Shown: positions 1 to 13,153, numbered from the stretch's first letter. The stretch is 64,000 bases of DNA from Polytrichum commune (GCA_950295325.1 OX485806.1:12526001-12590000), one strand, 5' to 3'. A program made the numbers and translations. The notes: generated from the letters alone by a model not told the origin.

Positions 1-1724
1 TTGTGAGAAGAAAGCACAAGGCATGATGATGAGTTGGTGGCATCCCCTCCCATGAAGTTGGTACTTCCCATCTATGCCGGGGAGTTGCTATTGCATAAGC
101 AGAAGCATCAACGCATGCACCTGCCCAGCTAGGGTCCCACAAGTTTGATCCGAACGTGGAGATGTTGTTCCAATTGAGGCATCAAAGGACAATGGGGGTC
201 ATATAGATAGTTGATAGAAGGTGCAATTATATATTTGATTAACATGCTTTTGGTTGGATTCGATTTGACTCTAGATTGGATTTGGCAATTTGCATAAATA
301 AAACTTTGAATTTGAACCCATTCCTATGACATGGCATGAAAATACATTTGTTTGTGTCAACTTCGCATGTTTCGAATGGCCTTCCAATTTTATACTCTTC
401 ATTGCTTTATAAATGCATTATTCCGAATGGAGTTTTGTATGCATGGTTGGGGTGGGTGGTTAGTCTCATTCAAATAAGACATTAAATCAATTTTATTTGT
501 ATCGCAATCCCACAACTATAGGATATTAACGTGTGTTTTAACACATTAATTATCTTATGTCAAATGCTCATATGTTAAGGCTCACTACCCACTGCTCATA
601 TGATAACACTCCTCCTTATACCACAAAACAACTTACAAAAATACTCACTATATTCCAGGTGACCAAATGTAATACAATCCCTCTCATAATTACCACACAA
701 CAAATGGGAGGAAGCTGAAGAAAATTCCGACAACACCCTAAGCCATTTCAAGAAAACCTACCTCAACCACCAAATACCCCCTTCACTACCACAACACGCC
801 AACCAACAAGGAGGGTTCCTACCACGCAAAAAACAAAATGCATGGAATCACTAGCTCAATATATACAATAGCATACAAAAAGAAACAAGAGTAATAACCA
901 CCCAACCATGCCCAAGATGGCACAATCACCAAGACATCTACCAGCTCCACACCCTCACAAATGTCACTACCTTGCCTACCCCTATAGATAAAACCACTTC
1001 ACAAAAATGGATTGAGGAACTAGCTAGCACATGACATACAACAAAAATCACCTCCTAACAAACAAAACACAAAAAACATCAAAAAATGTCAAATCATGCA
1101 CAAATTTATTCAAACTCGCATCAAACACACCACTAGATTGCCTCAAAGACACAAATGACAACATACTCTTGAGATATAGCCCATGAAATCCTTCACACAC
1201 AACAAAACCTCTTCAAGAGACAAGCCCCTTATATGAGAGGGCTCCACAGAGTAGCCCACAACATGCCAATGTGCAATTCAAAAAATACCTATGGCATACA
1301 CAAGACAACTTCATTATAGAAAGAAAAAAAGAGGCCCACAAAATTTGCACTCTCACAATCTTCTCTAGAGAAGTTTTCAATAACAACCTCGAGAGAGTAG
1401 CTGAACAAAACACCTTGGGATCATACAACATCACCAACAAGATCCTAAAGTCACTCACATCAATCTTCCACACACATGCTCTTCCTCTTTTTTTAACAAT
1501 GCTACTGCCACCAAAGAACCATCCCTGTCTATTGGAAACATAGCAAAACATAACTCCTTACACAAAACAATTCACTCAAAAATAGATTTATCCATTTTGT
1601 GACAAATACCCATATATTGTCATGCAAATATTATTTTTTGTTGGGTTAGATTTACATGCCCATCTACTATTCCTTTGGACTAGGAATGTCCTCATGCAAC
1701 CGTAGAGTTAAGTAGGTACCAGAG
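1..1724. other. Unassigned AT-rich sequence
   Basis: I see no domain, RNA gene or clear element boundary. The short open frames near 1.2-1.55 kb exist on both strands and carry no recognisable motif, so they are treated as chance. Confidence 0.5.
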
Positions 1725-2046
1725 CCCAACATTGGGCGCCCATGCCCATGCCCATGCCCATACCCACCCATGCCCATGGGTTTTGGGTGGGCATGGGTGC
1801 AATATTATTGTTCATGGGCGGGCATGGCTGAGCTATTATTGTTCATGGGTGGGCATGGGTGGGCATGGGTGGGGCACAATTACACAATTACACAATACAC
1901 ATTACATAATTTTTGAATACATGGGCGCAATTTGAATAGCATGGGTGGGCATGGGTGGGCATGGGTGCGCACATGTCATGCTATGGGTGGGCATGGGTGG
2001 GCATAGGTCGTTGCTGATGGGCATGGTCTGGGTATGGGTGCAATTA
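1725..2046. repeat. Minisatellite of GGGCATGGGT units with inverted start
   Basis: The decamer GGGCATGGGT and variants recur many times between about 1785 and 2045. They are preceded at 1738-1780 by the opposite strand of the same motif (CCCATGCCCATG), so the array starts with an inverted segment that could fold on the rest. About 70 bases near 1870-1930 are not repeated. Open frames across it (His/Ala or Pro/Met rich) are by-products of the repeat. Confidence 0.85.
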
Positions 2047-2670
2047 GAAAGGAAAATGTTGGGGTCTGGTAGGTACACAAACTCTATTGAGAGTTTAGTG
2101 AAAATTTCCATGTGCTTGTTTTGATTCCAGACTTTTCTTTTGAGACAAAATGCCGGCAGGCCAACACCAAAGCGCAAGAAGTTGTTGACCACCTGACAAG
2201 TTTTCCGTGAAGTAGAGAGGAGATTTCACAACTGGGATTGATTCTAGGCTTTCTCTTGGTGATCATTTAATTCTTAATCGTGTACAAATTAGCCATGGTT
2301 TTCCTGAACCTGGACATGTCTAATTCTAGAAGTCTAATTTCTTTAAGTTTGTGCACTGTGGACATGAACATGTTTCTCCTTCATCGTGTTCACAAAAAGA
2401 TTCCTTATTGGAAGCATTGAATGGCTAACTGACAAGGTCTAGGTTGAATACAATTTGACTTAAAACAGATCTTTAAATAATGGTCACTTTTCCCAAATAG
2501 CCCACTTCTCTAATGAGGATATTAAGCACCTGATTAGTCTAGTAGAAGTTGATTACAAAACACTATAATGAATTCTGTGTTTAGTGTCATATGGTATTTT
2601 CAGTCACTGCAGTAACTTTTTCAGTGACACGTCCTATGAATAAGTCTACAATACTTGTCATCCCAACTTA

Positions 2671-3169
2671 GGGCCACTTCACACACGAGCCACGAGCCGT
2701 GACCATGAAATTGCGAGAGCCCAAAAGAAAGTGTCCAAAGGTTGTCCCAACACACTTCCAAAATCATGCAGTGTGGTCATGGACCCTCAAGTGTAGTGCG
2801 AAGTCATATGTGACTGGGCCCTCAACCAAATGCTATTTCAATGAATTTCTATTCATACGGGTTCTCACACATGATAAAATAGAACAAATCAACGGTTGTG
2901 AGCTTTCGGAGTGCCATGGTCTCCCGGTTTTGTGTTAGGCCTACCTCCAAGAAGTGGTTTTTGAAAATAGTCCAAGTGACCATGAAACATGATCCGTTAG
3001 ATGCCATGTAAGAGTCCATGTAGACTTTACATCCATCTTACATTCACATACTTTGTTGGTCCCTCAATCATAGTGTGAAGCGAACTTGGACCAGCTCCGT
3101 TTTTTCCACCAATGAGAGGGCTTGAAGTGTAATGGTCACGGGCTCTCAGTCTCGTGTATGAAATGGCCC
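2671..3169 (+). mobile_element. Tourist-like MITE, family A, copy 1
   Basis: A 499-base non-coding element with long terminal inverted repeats. It starts GGGCCACTTCACACACGAG and ends with the matching inverse (ATACACGAGACTGAGAGCC read from the far end). TTA stands before the left end and TTTA follows the right end, fitting a slightly degraded TTA target duplication of PIF/Harbinger type. The same sequence recurs at 24440-25555, where another MITE interrupts it. There is no coding capacity, so it would need a transposase supplied in trans. Confidence 0.8.
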
Positions 3170-3173
3170 TTTA

Positions 3174-5070
3174 TGTTCATCCAAATGCCAATTATTGAAA
3201 CCAAGTTTGGTCTAATTTGCATCCTAACAAATTTGGAATGAAATATTGTCATAGTTGATTGACATTTGGATGAAAATTCACTTAGTAAGTGACAACCATT
3301 GCAACACTATAAATTTATAATCCCCCGAAATTGTACAAGGAATGACAAATAATGTTAGGTTAATTAAGATTGTAGTGTTGGTGATACTACACCAGCATTT
3401 ACACTTGATATTGAACAAGACGATTAGAATTGGTGACTATAAATACAACATGTAGTTGTAGGGTGTTGCACCATGGGGCTAAGAATTATGTTGGGCCCCT
3501 TTACAAAATGAACATTAGTGAGCTCAAGTATTATTCATTATGCAAGGATGAACCAACATACTTATATGAAATTTTTTGATATGCTTTCCGTTTTTTGGGT
3601 GTAACATTTGATAAACTAAAATATGGAAATTGGGTGATGTCAGGGGTCCACATGCAATGGCGTACCTACCTGACATGATGGCGTCATATACAACAAGTGC
3701 ACGAATAAGTGTTTAGGGATCAAGCCTACATTCAACCTCATCCTCCCTTTAAAAGGGGTCCACAACATTAGGTTGTGTAATGTAATGTATCTATCACATG
3801 TAAATCAAGCATTATTTCTCTTATTTACTCCATGAGGCCAAATTACGTCAAATTTTTGAAAATTAATTCTTTCTTATGGGATAAAAGAAAAACAAACAAA
3901 TCTTTGAGACAATTTGGTTTGGTGGATCAGTGCCAACTCCACATCAAATGTCATGCAAGCAACTTATGTTGTCGTCATCATCAACACATCTACCATATTA
4001 GGGCCCCCTAACCTATTGACAACTTGGAATTTGCATAAGATAAACAAAACACCAAATGAAATTCTTCATCGTGCATTGTGTAGCCAAGATTAAAAAATCT
4101 CATAATCCAATGGGAGGAGAGGGACAAGGGTGATTATATATACATACATACACTTATTAGAAGTGAGGCCATCATAATTTGCACGTTAATCGCGGAATTC
4201 GTATGAAAATCTAATTCATTTCCAAAGTGAAGACCACCACATTATGATTTCATTCACTTGTTGAAAAATAAGTGGCAGTCCCACTTCACTTCACACAAAG
4301 ACACCAACAATAAAATTGTTCATGTCGGAGAATGAGAATGTGACATGAAGTCCTACATTGCCTAAAATAGATGATGTTTGGTATTCCCCTAGGGCGAATA
4401 CTATAGTATACCCCTCAAACTATTAGGTTTTTTGAAAAAAAATAAAAATAAAATTGCATGCTTGATAATCGGCCAACTGCCTAAGTGTCAACGGAGCCCG
4501 CCAGGTTGGACAATGTGTCTACCGTCCACCATCCTTAGATGGGAATACAATGTCGCTTGGCACATATTCCATGTCATTCACGCCATGTCCTTCACAAACA
4601 TGTAATGCCATAATTATTGGATTTGAGATTTGAGGTAAGGGGTGGTCATGTGGCACAATTGTCCTTTTCGAAAGGTTGTTTTGTAATTGTGCACCTTGTT
4701 TGTTAGGGTTTTTGTGCACACATTGCTACTTGCCGAATGACATCATTGTTGGTGTGAACTTTCCACAAATATTGGATGCACAAGGATTACAGGCAAAAGA
4801 ATTGGAGGTAGAAGGATTTGATGCAAAAGGATTGGGTTTAGGGTTTGAGGCAAAATTAATGGACACGGTGGTGACGTTTTCATGGAGGTTTAGGGTTAGG
4901 AAATGCTCACGCTTTTGTGCAATCCAAGCCTTCATATTTGAATACACAATGGCTTCAAGTTTTTTGTTTTTTGTTCCCAGATGTTTTGGATCACTTCTAG
5001 CTGCAGATAACTTGGATCACACTCATCACACAACATTATGTGCACAACAATTTGACATCATTATGTCATT
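3174..5070. other. Unassigned intergenic sequence
   Basis: Nothing identifiable. A 183-codon uninterrupted frame at 4676-5227 (+) begins with TTG, has no recognisable domain and runs into the dispersed repeat at 5077. It is not called as a gene. Confidence 0.4.
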
Positions 5071-5076
5071 GAGAGC

Positions 5077-6176
5077 TGACTTTTCAAAACTTTTACAAAG
5101 TTTGAACTTCCTCTTTCCAGAGGCCAAATCTTTCAATTTCTTCCTCATTGCAATACAAGGGTGGGTGGGTGGGAATGTCCACAAGGCTCTTTCTATGCCT
5201 TTTGCATCTTCCTATTTGATAACATAATAAGACTTTGCATAAGAGAGTCACTTGCAAATATGCATAATTGGATGTGTTGTACCACATAGACATTTTGTGT
5301 CATAATCTAGCTTGCTTTGCAATAATATGTACCTTACTTAGAGTTTTTGCTTTCATATGGTATCCACCACCAAATGTTTGATTCTGACTGTCCCATGCTT
5401 TGGACTTTAATCACCTACCTTCTTGCTTCTCTGCAAAGTATATCTAACTAATCCACCACATATATGGGGTACTTACAAAGGAGATGTTCCTAATAACCTC
5501 AACCTATAGATGTGCATAAAATGTCATAATCACAATACATCATTGCATTGAATGTGTGAAGGGCATGCCTCACCTGTGCCCATGCAACCAACCAACCAAC
5601 AATTGAGGATTAGTTACGTACACAAGGTAAATAACACAATGACCTAGTTGTTATTCATGTCGCACACTTAATTCATTTCAAATGCATCAACGTATTTCAA
5701 AATACAACACTCATTGTAAAACAACATATGGGTGTTCAAACCTGTTCCTTGGCCATGATTGGGTTACTCCAAGTAGAATACTCCTCTTGGTGATGAGCCC
5801 TAGTTTCTCTTACTCTTAGCATGTGCCTATTACCCTAATGTGCATACACAAAGCCCGCTGCACCTCTCACTTGCTTGAATGGTAAAAAAGAGGCTTTTTT
5901 TTAGGGTTAAGGTTTTATATTGAAGTTCTTACCTATGGAAAGTTCTCGTAACCCTATTTTTACCATAGATTAGAGACATGGGCCCTGTCTATTACTCTAG
6001 TTATTTTACTTTATTCATCTACATCTTTGTGACATCCATTTCATGATAAGTATGATTTCTTTCCATGTATGTAGACTTAGGATCTTCTGAGCTTATAATC
6101 ATCTATTTTATGAAGATGACCATTGTTAGGTGCATTAGTGTAAAAGTTTAAAATTGAAAATTTTGTGTAGCATGGC

Positions 6177-6219
<43 letters not shown>
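5077..6219 (+). repeat. 1.1-kb dispersed repeat ending in (GA)n, copy 1
   Basis: This stretch is collinear with 44622-45718 in the same orientation. Shared blocks include the start (TGACTTTTCAAAACTTTT), a GGGTGGGTGGG run, the AACCAACCAAC segment and a TACTCCAAGTAGA block. Both copies finish in a (GA)n microsatellite after a CATGGCAT segment. No terminal inverted repeat or protein domain is seen. A simple-repeat tail on both copies could mean a retroposed unit, but no target duplication was found. Confidence 0.75.
6179..6219. repeat. (AG)n microsatellite
   Basis: An uninterrupted AG dinucleotide run of about 20 units forms the right end of the dispersed repeat copy. Confidence 0.97.
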
Positions 6220-6221
<2 letters not shown>

Positions 6222-6239
6222 AAAACCCCTTATTGGTGA

Positions 6240-7660
6240 GTTGTCAGCCATAAACCCCCACCCTTATGCGTCATAGTCTGGGTGAGAGCTCATGGCCCAC
6301 ATTAATTCGTATGAGATTCTTTAGCCCTTTGCATCAAGCTCCCAATGCTCCAATGACTCAAATATCAATGGCCAACGATTTTTTCCATTCAAAGATACAA
6401 AGTTCAAGTATTCAACAATACTCTACCCCTTGGTAGCAGTGATTACACAATCCCTACTCCACACACTGTTCACACTTTCACCCTTGAGCCTCCTAACTCA
6501 CTAATCTAGCCTAACCCAACTCCAATCACTAATTTAGCCATAGCCACATACAGCTGGCCACTTAATGAATTCAACTAACTACCGGTCACACACCCTACTG
6601 TCCTCAGCATGCTCTGTGTTGGCGTGCTATGTAATGTCTTGAGGCCTCTGGCCTCGAAGTCGCTTCCACCCTGGTTCACTTTCCTGTGCTGGGAATCACC
6701 CCTTAAGTCGTGTGCCGCTGGAATTAGCCACATCGGCCACCTCCGAAGCCTGTAAACGGTCTCTCCCTCCTCTCCTGTATTCGGCTAGCGTCTTAGCATG
6801 CATTGACTCTGTAATTCGACCAGCAGTCACCCTTACCAATTCCCCCGGCGCTCATTCAACTAGTTGTCTATAATCCAGCCAGCTACTGCTGCTGCCCCGG
6901 CGTTGGCATTGTAGTTGTGAGTGTGTGAGTCCGTGGTCAACATGCGCCGAGGAGTTTAATGGCTGCCACATGATTCCAGATTTCAGTATAGATCTCGAAG
7001 GAAATTCTGCATTCACTTTGTCCCAAGCCTTCCATACCTTTCACCGCTCGGCGACTCCAATCCTTGACCAGCGCAGGTACCCACATTGCATCAATCCTAC
7101 AGCCAATCCTCGTCCTCAAACCTCACATTCAGCCCTTTACGCGAGTCGCACTGAAGGATAAGCATTTCTCTCTCCTCCCTTCTGCAGAGCTGCCGCTTCC
7201 CTCTGCCGTGTCCATTCTTCTGCCATCCTCCTTCCAGCCGGCTCCCTAGTGTTCAAGCACATCTGCCACCTTTTTTCTCTCTCCTCCGCAGCGCAGCTAC
7301 CACCTTCGCCCAGCCGCAACCAGCCACCCGCCTCCGCCATCCTCCGTTCTAGTGACTCTCCCTTTTTTTTCGACCAACTACCTACCTTCCCTGTTTCCGG
7401 ATTTTGCTAGGTGTGAGGCCAAACCCACCACCCTTAAGCGTCCTAGTCCGGGTGATGGTGTTGAGAATCACATGTATTGTTTGTATCGGAAGAACAATCT
7501 CCTTGCACCCAAAGGCGTTCATATCATTTTGAATCACTTGATTTATTAGTGGTAGCCTCTCGGCTTTGGGCCGCGTTGGCCTTTTCAAGGGTCCAACCGG
7601 CGGCCTTGGCAACACAAGCTCTCAAGGATATCCCCCTATGGCCTTTGATTATTCTCTTCG
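6240..7660. other. GC-rich island flanked by a short direct repeat
   Basis: The base composition rises sharply against the AT-rich surroundings, with pyrimidine-rich tracts at 7170-7370 like a plant 5' leader. A direct repeat of roughly 36 bases (ACCCTTA.GCGTC.TAGTC.GGGTGA) lies at about 6256-6285 and again at 7428-7458, bracketing the island. Frames of 60-78 codons exist on both strands, but none has a recognisable motif. It could be a long-terminal-repeat or untranslated leader remnant, or an old gene promoter. Confidence 0.45.
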
Positions 7661-7984
7661 TTACTTGACCATTGCTAGAGTCTTCCTCTTGCTCCATTTT
7701 TTTTTTTTATAAGTGATCGATTTTCTACCAGAAAGGATGTAAGTGTTAAAAAACACTCCCTTAATGGTTAAACACGCTTCCACACAATTGCCTTGCGGCC
7801 ACCCTTAATTCTAACTATACTAAAAGTACTAACTACCTTCCCATGGCTAATTAAGGTCTTGGGGAATCTAATGTGATAGATACTAGAATATGCTCGTGCT
7901 TTATTGATTAGTTCCAACTCCGAGTAGCCTCTTAGCTTAATCAAGTATAAATGGGTTAACCAACCGGGTACCCCTTTCAATTTA

Positions 7985-8207
7985 CTTAGCCAGCCTTCGG
8001 CTCCAGGGCCTTAGCCACTTCAGACTGCCGCTAGCCAACCTTCGGCTCAGGGCCTTAGCCAACTTCAGACTGCCGCTAGCCAACCTTCGGCTCCAGGGCC
8101 TTAGCCACTTCAGACTGCCGCTTAGCCAACCTTCGGCTCCAGGGCCTTAGCCACTTCAGATTGCCAACTTAGCCAGCCTTCGGCTCCCAGGGACTTAGCC
8201 AAGCCGA
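7985..8207. repeat. Tandem repeat of a 46-47 base unit
   Basis: About 4.5 copies of a unit reading TTAGCCAACCTTCGGCTCC, then AGGGCCTTAGCCACTTCAGA, then CTGCCGC. Units differ by single-base indels. The array ends in a diverged partial unit near 8207. No coding frame runs through it because the unit length varies. Confidence 0.92.
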
Positions 8208-10380
8208 ACTAAGTTACCACAATCCACCTAAGCATCTAATTAGTTAAAAGCCCACATGCGAGCCTTTCAACTACATACTAAATGTAATCCTCTAAAGATG
8301 CTTAATTGGACATTGGCCAACTCTCTTAGTTTTTGACTAATAACTAAATAATTAACTAACAACCTTAACTAATCTACACACGTGGTTCCAAGCTCTAAGA
8401 GCTCACCTCTTTGAGAGGACAAGAGAGAGAGCTTAACTCCTTCACTTACTAAAACTAAGAAACCCACACACGTGGCTCAAGCTCTTAAGAGCTCGCTCTC
8501 ATGAGAGCACTTGATAGAGAGAGAGGTAAATGAGAGAGAAAACACCTTAAGTAGCAAAGAGGGAGAGAGGGAGAGAGAGGTGAGGATAGGGTGAGAGGAT
8601 TAGCACCTCCAATCACAATCCCTTAACCTTCACCTCCAAAGTAGGGACTAATCCCCATCCACCAAGCTTCCTTCTTCCTAAACTAACAAGGTGGGTCCAA
8701 AAGCGGGCATTTAACCTGCGGAGCTCACCTTGCTTCACCTTACCCCCTACTCACATTATCAAGGCATTCTCCTATTGAAATCAAACCTTGAAATAACCAC
8801 ACCACACATTCTAATGCCTAAACTTAAATCCACACCACACTTCGCTCTTTTTATGTTTTGTGAATAATCATAACACCTCAAAGTCAAACTAAAATTGGTT
8901 TCGAAGAGTTAATCACCAAATGTGGGCACCATTTTGGGCTCACACTAGGGTCCCGAGAGCTGAGCCCCCTTCCATGTGTCCACTCAACTGAGGTTGAGAA
9001 GTAGCAGACCCCCTTTCCACAACCGAGCCTTGAGGAACCTAATTCAAACAATAACCTGGCCCTAATGGCTTATCACTCCGCATCTCCTAAACTACTTAAC
9101 ATCCAATTCACTTTTCTTAAGCCTCGGGCCTTAACTAATTTCCACACACGTCTTTAAACTCTACAAAAACCTAAACTCACACACATCACTCTTTTTTATT
9201 TTTTTGGATATTCAAATTAACTTTAAGGCCTAAGGTTTTAATGATTTTAGAATCAAAAACACATGTGGGCACAATATTGGGCTCACATGAGTTTTCCATG
9301 GAATACTTAGTGTGGACAAACCATGTCACCAATGGTCAGGGAAGGCAAAAGTCCTTGAAGTTGGCAGTTGTTTTATGGGACATGTTCCCAAAAGGATCAT
9401 AAGCTACATGTTTTTTGTAAATCGCTTGGGGTCAGGGGTAAATGAAAGATGGGCTATTATTTATTTATTTTTGAATAATTGACACCTTATTAGTAGATTA
9501 AATGGTACTTTAAGGTACTTTTCAAGAGCCTATAGGTCAATATAATTTAGGCCATGAATTTATTTATAGATTCTACTTTTTGTAAATTAAACCACTTATC
9601 AAAATAATGGATTTTTAACTTTAAATGATGTTAGATTAATAAAAAAGACAAAAATGCATTAACGGGTACATGCAATTAAATTGAGTGGTACATGATTGCA
9701 TCACTATCATGAAACTCTTAGAGACGAGCCCAAGCTTGCCAACATCTAAACTCGGTGACTTTTAGTCAATTGAGGCAACTTCTCATCCAATCTAAAGACA
9801 TGCTTTGTTCCTCACATAAATTCTTCATTTCTCCAAATATACCATACCTTGCTTTTTGAATAAAATTGAATACTACCTACAATTTTCACATACCCTATTT
9901 TTCTAATATTGTATGGGTCATTTCATCCAAGCTATAAATATTTCCAAAAAAAATGTAATTTTTTGTTCTTGAATTAAAAATATCCTATTCTCCAATGTTA
10001 ACCAAAATTTTGATGGTGATCACCCCATGGACAACTTTGATAATTTTGATTTTGGTAAGCAACATCACCCTCTACACCCATGTAAAATCATGCCAAGGTC
10101 ATTAGCCGGAATCTACCTAACTCATTGAGATCACCCCCATGCACACAATCTTGCTCTTGTAACAAGATTTGAACTACTACCAAGTTGTCCATCAAATATT
10201 TGAAATATCACATCTAAGCAATTCTTCACTCTGTCACATGGTTACACCTACAATGTCCTTGTTTAGGGTCTTCCTCCCATTTTGAATCCCAGTGACTTCA
10301 TTGTGTTTGTTTCGCTTCATTCTCCCAATTTGAACCCAAGCTCATCCCTCTCATAGGTGCATTATTTGTGTGTGTTTCTC
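8208..10380. other. Intergenic sequence with two related palindromes
   Basis: There is no gene. A 24-base imperfect palindrome (TGTGGGCACAAT / ATTGGGCTCACA) occurs at 9264-9287, with a sister copy at 8921-8944. Both follow similar AT-rich lead-ins, which suggests a duplicated block of about 340 bases. At 8390-8520 a CACACACGTGG...GAGAGAG block is repeated twice. Confidence 0.45.
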
Positions 10381-10440
10381 TGTAATCCATGTCATTCAAG
10401 GTTGGTCGGTTAGTTCCCAATGTAATTTGGGCTTGAGGAC

Positions 10441-11545
10441 AAGTGTGAGGTTGTGCCACATAATAAGCAAGTCCTTGTTAAATCCACCCAAAATGAAAAG
10501 AAAAAAAAGGCTCGAGACAATATGAAAAGAGAAAAATAAAAAAATAAAAAAATAAAAAAAATTGTACATGAGTATAACCCCTTCTCAACTAACAAAGAAA
10601 TTGCTCCCAAGGTGATGTGGTTACACACAATTGGTAGGGAGTTGAGTGCAAGGCCTTTGGTTTTGTGCAAACCAAAATAGGATGGTGTTGGTTGCTCGAC
10701 AATTATACACATTACCGCAATCCTTGACACAAACGTGTTGATTTGCCTGGACAAAGACGTTGCATACGTTGGATCAATGAATGACACGCTCCATGAGTGG
10801 ACTCTACATTCACATGACTCTAAGTGGGTGCAATGTGACTATCCCATCACATGAGAGGCCATGATCTATAAGTACACCATGAAGGTCTCGAAGATGCTCC
10901 ACCCTGACATTGAAGACGGTGTCATAATGCGGGAGGCTAGAACAATGCACGGGGTTGATCAAGGCACTCCCATTTCCGAGTGCTATTTGAAGCTCTCGTA
11001 GTCCCCACACTAAGAAGGACATCCAAACCAACTTGCTAGCACAATGCAATATAACAAAGAACATGAGGTTGTTGTTTTGGAGGATGAAGAACAATGCATT
11101 ATTGGAGGACCTGACCATCCCATCCTCATCAAATCTTAGGACCCCTTTGGTCAATTCTCCTAGATATCACTAGGTGATGTTCCAAACATCACTAACCTAT
11201 CACAAAAGGATATTGGAAACTCCCAAGCTGCAACGCAATTAGTGGTGCACAACCTATACATGTATTTGACAAAGAATATAGAAGATCACCTGACATTTCA
11301 TGATTACTTGCTCGCTAACTTGAAGCACATCCATGGAAAGTAGAAGGACCTCATTGCTAGAGGCATTGCCAAGTTGCACATTACACCCACTCCATCATCA
11401 TTCCATGAGAGGGGAAGTGACAACTCACTCAGACGGCATCGCAGTTTATTGGAGACCCCCTGTGCAAGAAGAAGAAGGCAAAAACAATATTTTGTTTTCT
11501 TGGAGACCCACCTGTCCAAGAAGAAGAAAGCAAGGACGTAATTTT
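10441..11545 (+). pseudogene. Decayed unidentified reading frame
   Basis: One forward frame stays coding-like for about 1.1 kb, broken by a handful of stops. It includes long stretches with balanced amino acids, for example residues reading TAILDTNVLICLDKDVAYVG and EHEVVVLEDEEQCIIGGPDH, then VVHNLYMYLTKNIEDHLTFH. An A-rich tract with stops lies at 10530-10560. I do not recognise a family. The segment ends in a repeated CTTGGAGACCC block at 11440-11560. The reverse-strand frames here are shadows. Most likely a relic of a mobile or viral-type gene, but this is inference. Confidence 0.4.
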
Positions 11546-11559
11546 TTTTCTTGGAGACC

Positions 11560-12647
11560 CCATTGTCCAATATGAAGAAATCAAGGACGTTATTTATTTG
11601 TCCTTCAATTAGATATATTTGTAAATAAACATACATATGTATGTACGTACCTACGTGTAGGTCAATGCCATTCTTGAGAATGCATATGATGGTATTTATT
11701 GCCTCCCTTAGAACTACAATTTCTTTTATTATGTCATAGAAAATAAACGAGTTAGTAAACATACCTTATGTGAAAGTTATCTTTTGTGTTCTTTGAGTTG
11801 TATATGTTTTTTTTTAAAGTGCAACTACACTCAATAGTGTCCTTCAATGTCATACAACTAAACTCCATTTCCCTCATCTCCTTCTCTGATGATATTATCA
11901 TTGTATACTTCAATCGTGTGCCATCGAGTCCAAATATGCTCTTGTGTATGTTCTTCAATGAGCTAAAAGTGATTGAAATGACCGATTTGATCATAAAACA
12001 AGCGTTTGACCGACTGAATGACTAATCGTATGTTTGTATTATTCACCTCACATCACATGACATTGAGCTGACACAAAGGACAATGTGACCAACATGATGG
12101 AATGTAGCCTTGCATCAAGATATATTGTACACTTTGAAATGCTAGAAAATAAGTGTAACCATTCATCTAACAATTGGCAAAACAATATGTATGGTTACAT
12201 CATACTACAAACCATCTCCAAAAGAACTATTGTTGTGTCACTTTTTGCCGAACATTCTGACCCTATTGCTCCGTCGGCTAGTCACTTGAAGAAGGTTCTT
12301 CATTGTCCTTGAAGACAACCCTCACTGTCCACACTGAACCTTCTCACATCCTAGACTTGATGAGATCAATGAGAACGTTTGCTTATGATATGATGCTACC
12401 CTTCAACCTCAACTTTTTGTAGTGAAACTCACAACCTTGCAAAATGATGAACACACAAAAAGAGATAGTCCATTGAAATGCGTTCAGACATTAATACATT
12501 GAGGTGTTTTGTTTGCCAATTGTATTAATTATTATAAGTTTTTTCATGAGGGGTGGTTCATTGTGGGGAATTGCACTAACCTCCCACATAGTATAAGGTT
12601 TGTGTCTCAAGGCCTTTGAGACCTCCACTATGTTCTTGACAATGTAA
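11560..12647. other. Unassigned AT-rich sequence
   Basis: Only short frames without motifs. Nothing identifiable is seen before the MITE at 12656. Confidence 0.4.
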
Positions 12648-12655
12648 TACCCACA

Positions 12656-13153
12656 CACGGGTAGATCACTCTAAGGCATTTTTGTGCACCACGTGCGGCT
12701 AGGGTTTTTTTTTGTTTTGGGGCTATTTACCTTCAAGGGCTGAATTAAAGCCTCCCTATAATTACTTAAATTTCAAAAATGGCCCATTTGTTTGCACCCT
12801 TCCATTACTTATATTGTCCAAGTCACTGTAATTTTTTGTACTCTATATTCCTTTTAAGTAATTTTGGACAGACGGAAATCCCAATTATCATCCATCCCCG
12901 TGAGTCCTAAACCCATTTACATACCATACTAAACATACCTTCTAGGATCCTTATCTTCAGCCCTTATATTAATTTTACAAAAAATAATGGCCCACGTTTT
13001 ATGTCCATCTAACTTACTTATAATGGGATTGTCTACATTTAATGGCCCCTTCATTATTTGGAATTCCTTTATAATTATTATTTCAAATGATTTTAATCCT
13101 CTCTATATTATGCCGCACATCATTTTTAAAATGCACTAAGTGATCTACCCGTG
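12656..13153. mobile_element. MITE with CACGGG ends and 8-bp target duplication
   Basis: A 498-base non-coding element that begins CACGGGTAGATCACT and ends with its inverse (AGTGATCTACCCGTG). The flanking octamer TACCCACA is identical on both sides (12648-12655 and 13154-13161), which delimits the element to the base. Eight-base duplications are typical of hAT-type insertion. The first six bases match the CACGGGGGG family at 23443, 27235 and 35045, so it may be a relative mobilised by the same transposase. Confidence 0.88.

Noticed and set aside
1213-1551. Overlapping open frames of 90-112 codons on both strands
   Set aside because: They mirror each other, lack motifs and have no splice or promoter context.
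4676-5227. 183-codon forward frame
   Set aside because: It starts with TTG, has no domain and overlaps the start of a dispersed repeat whose second copy does not keep the frame.
7985-8207. CRISPR-like regularly repeated block
   Set aside because: Units are directly adjacent with no unique spacers, and the DNA is eukaryotic, so this is an ordinary tandem repeat.
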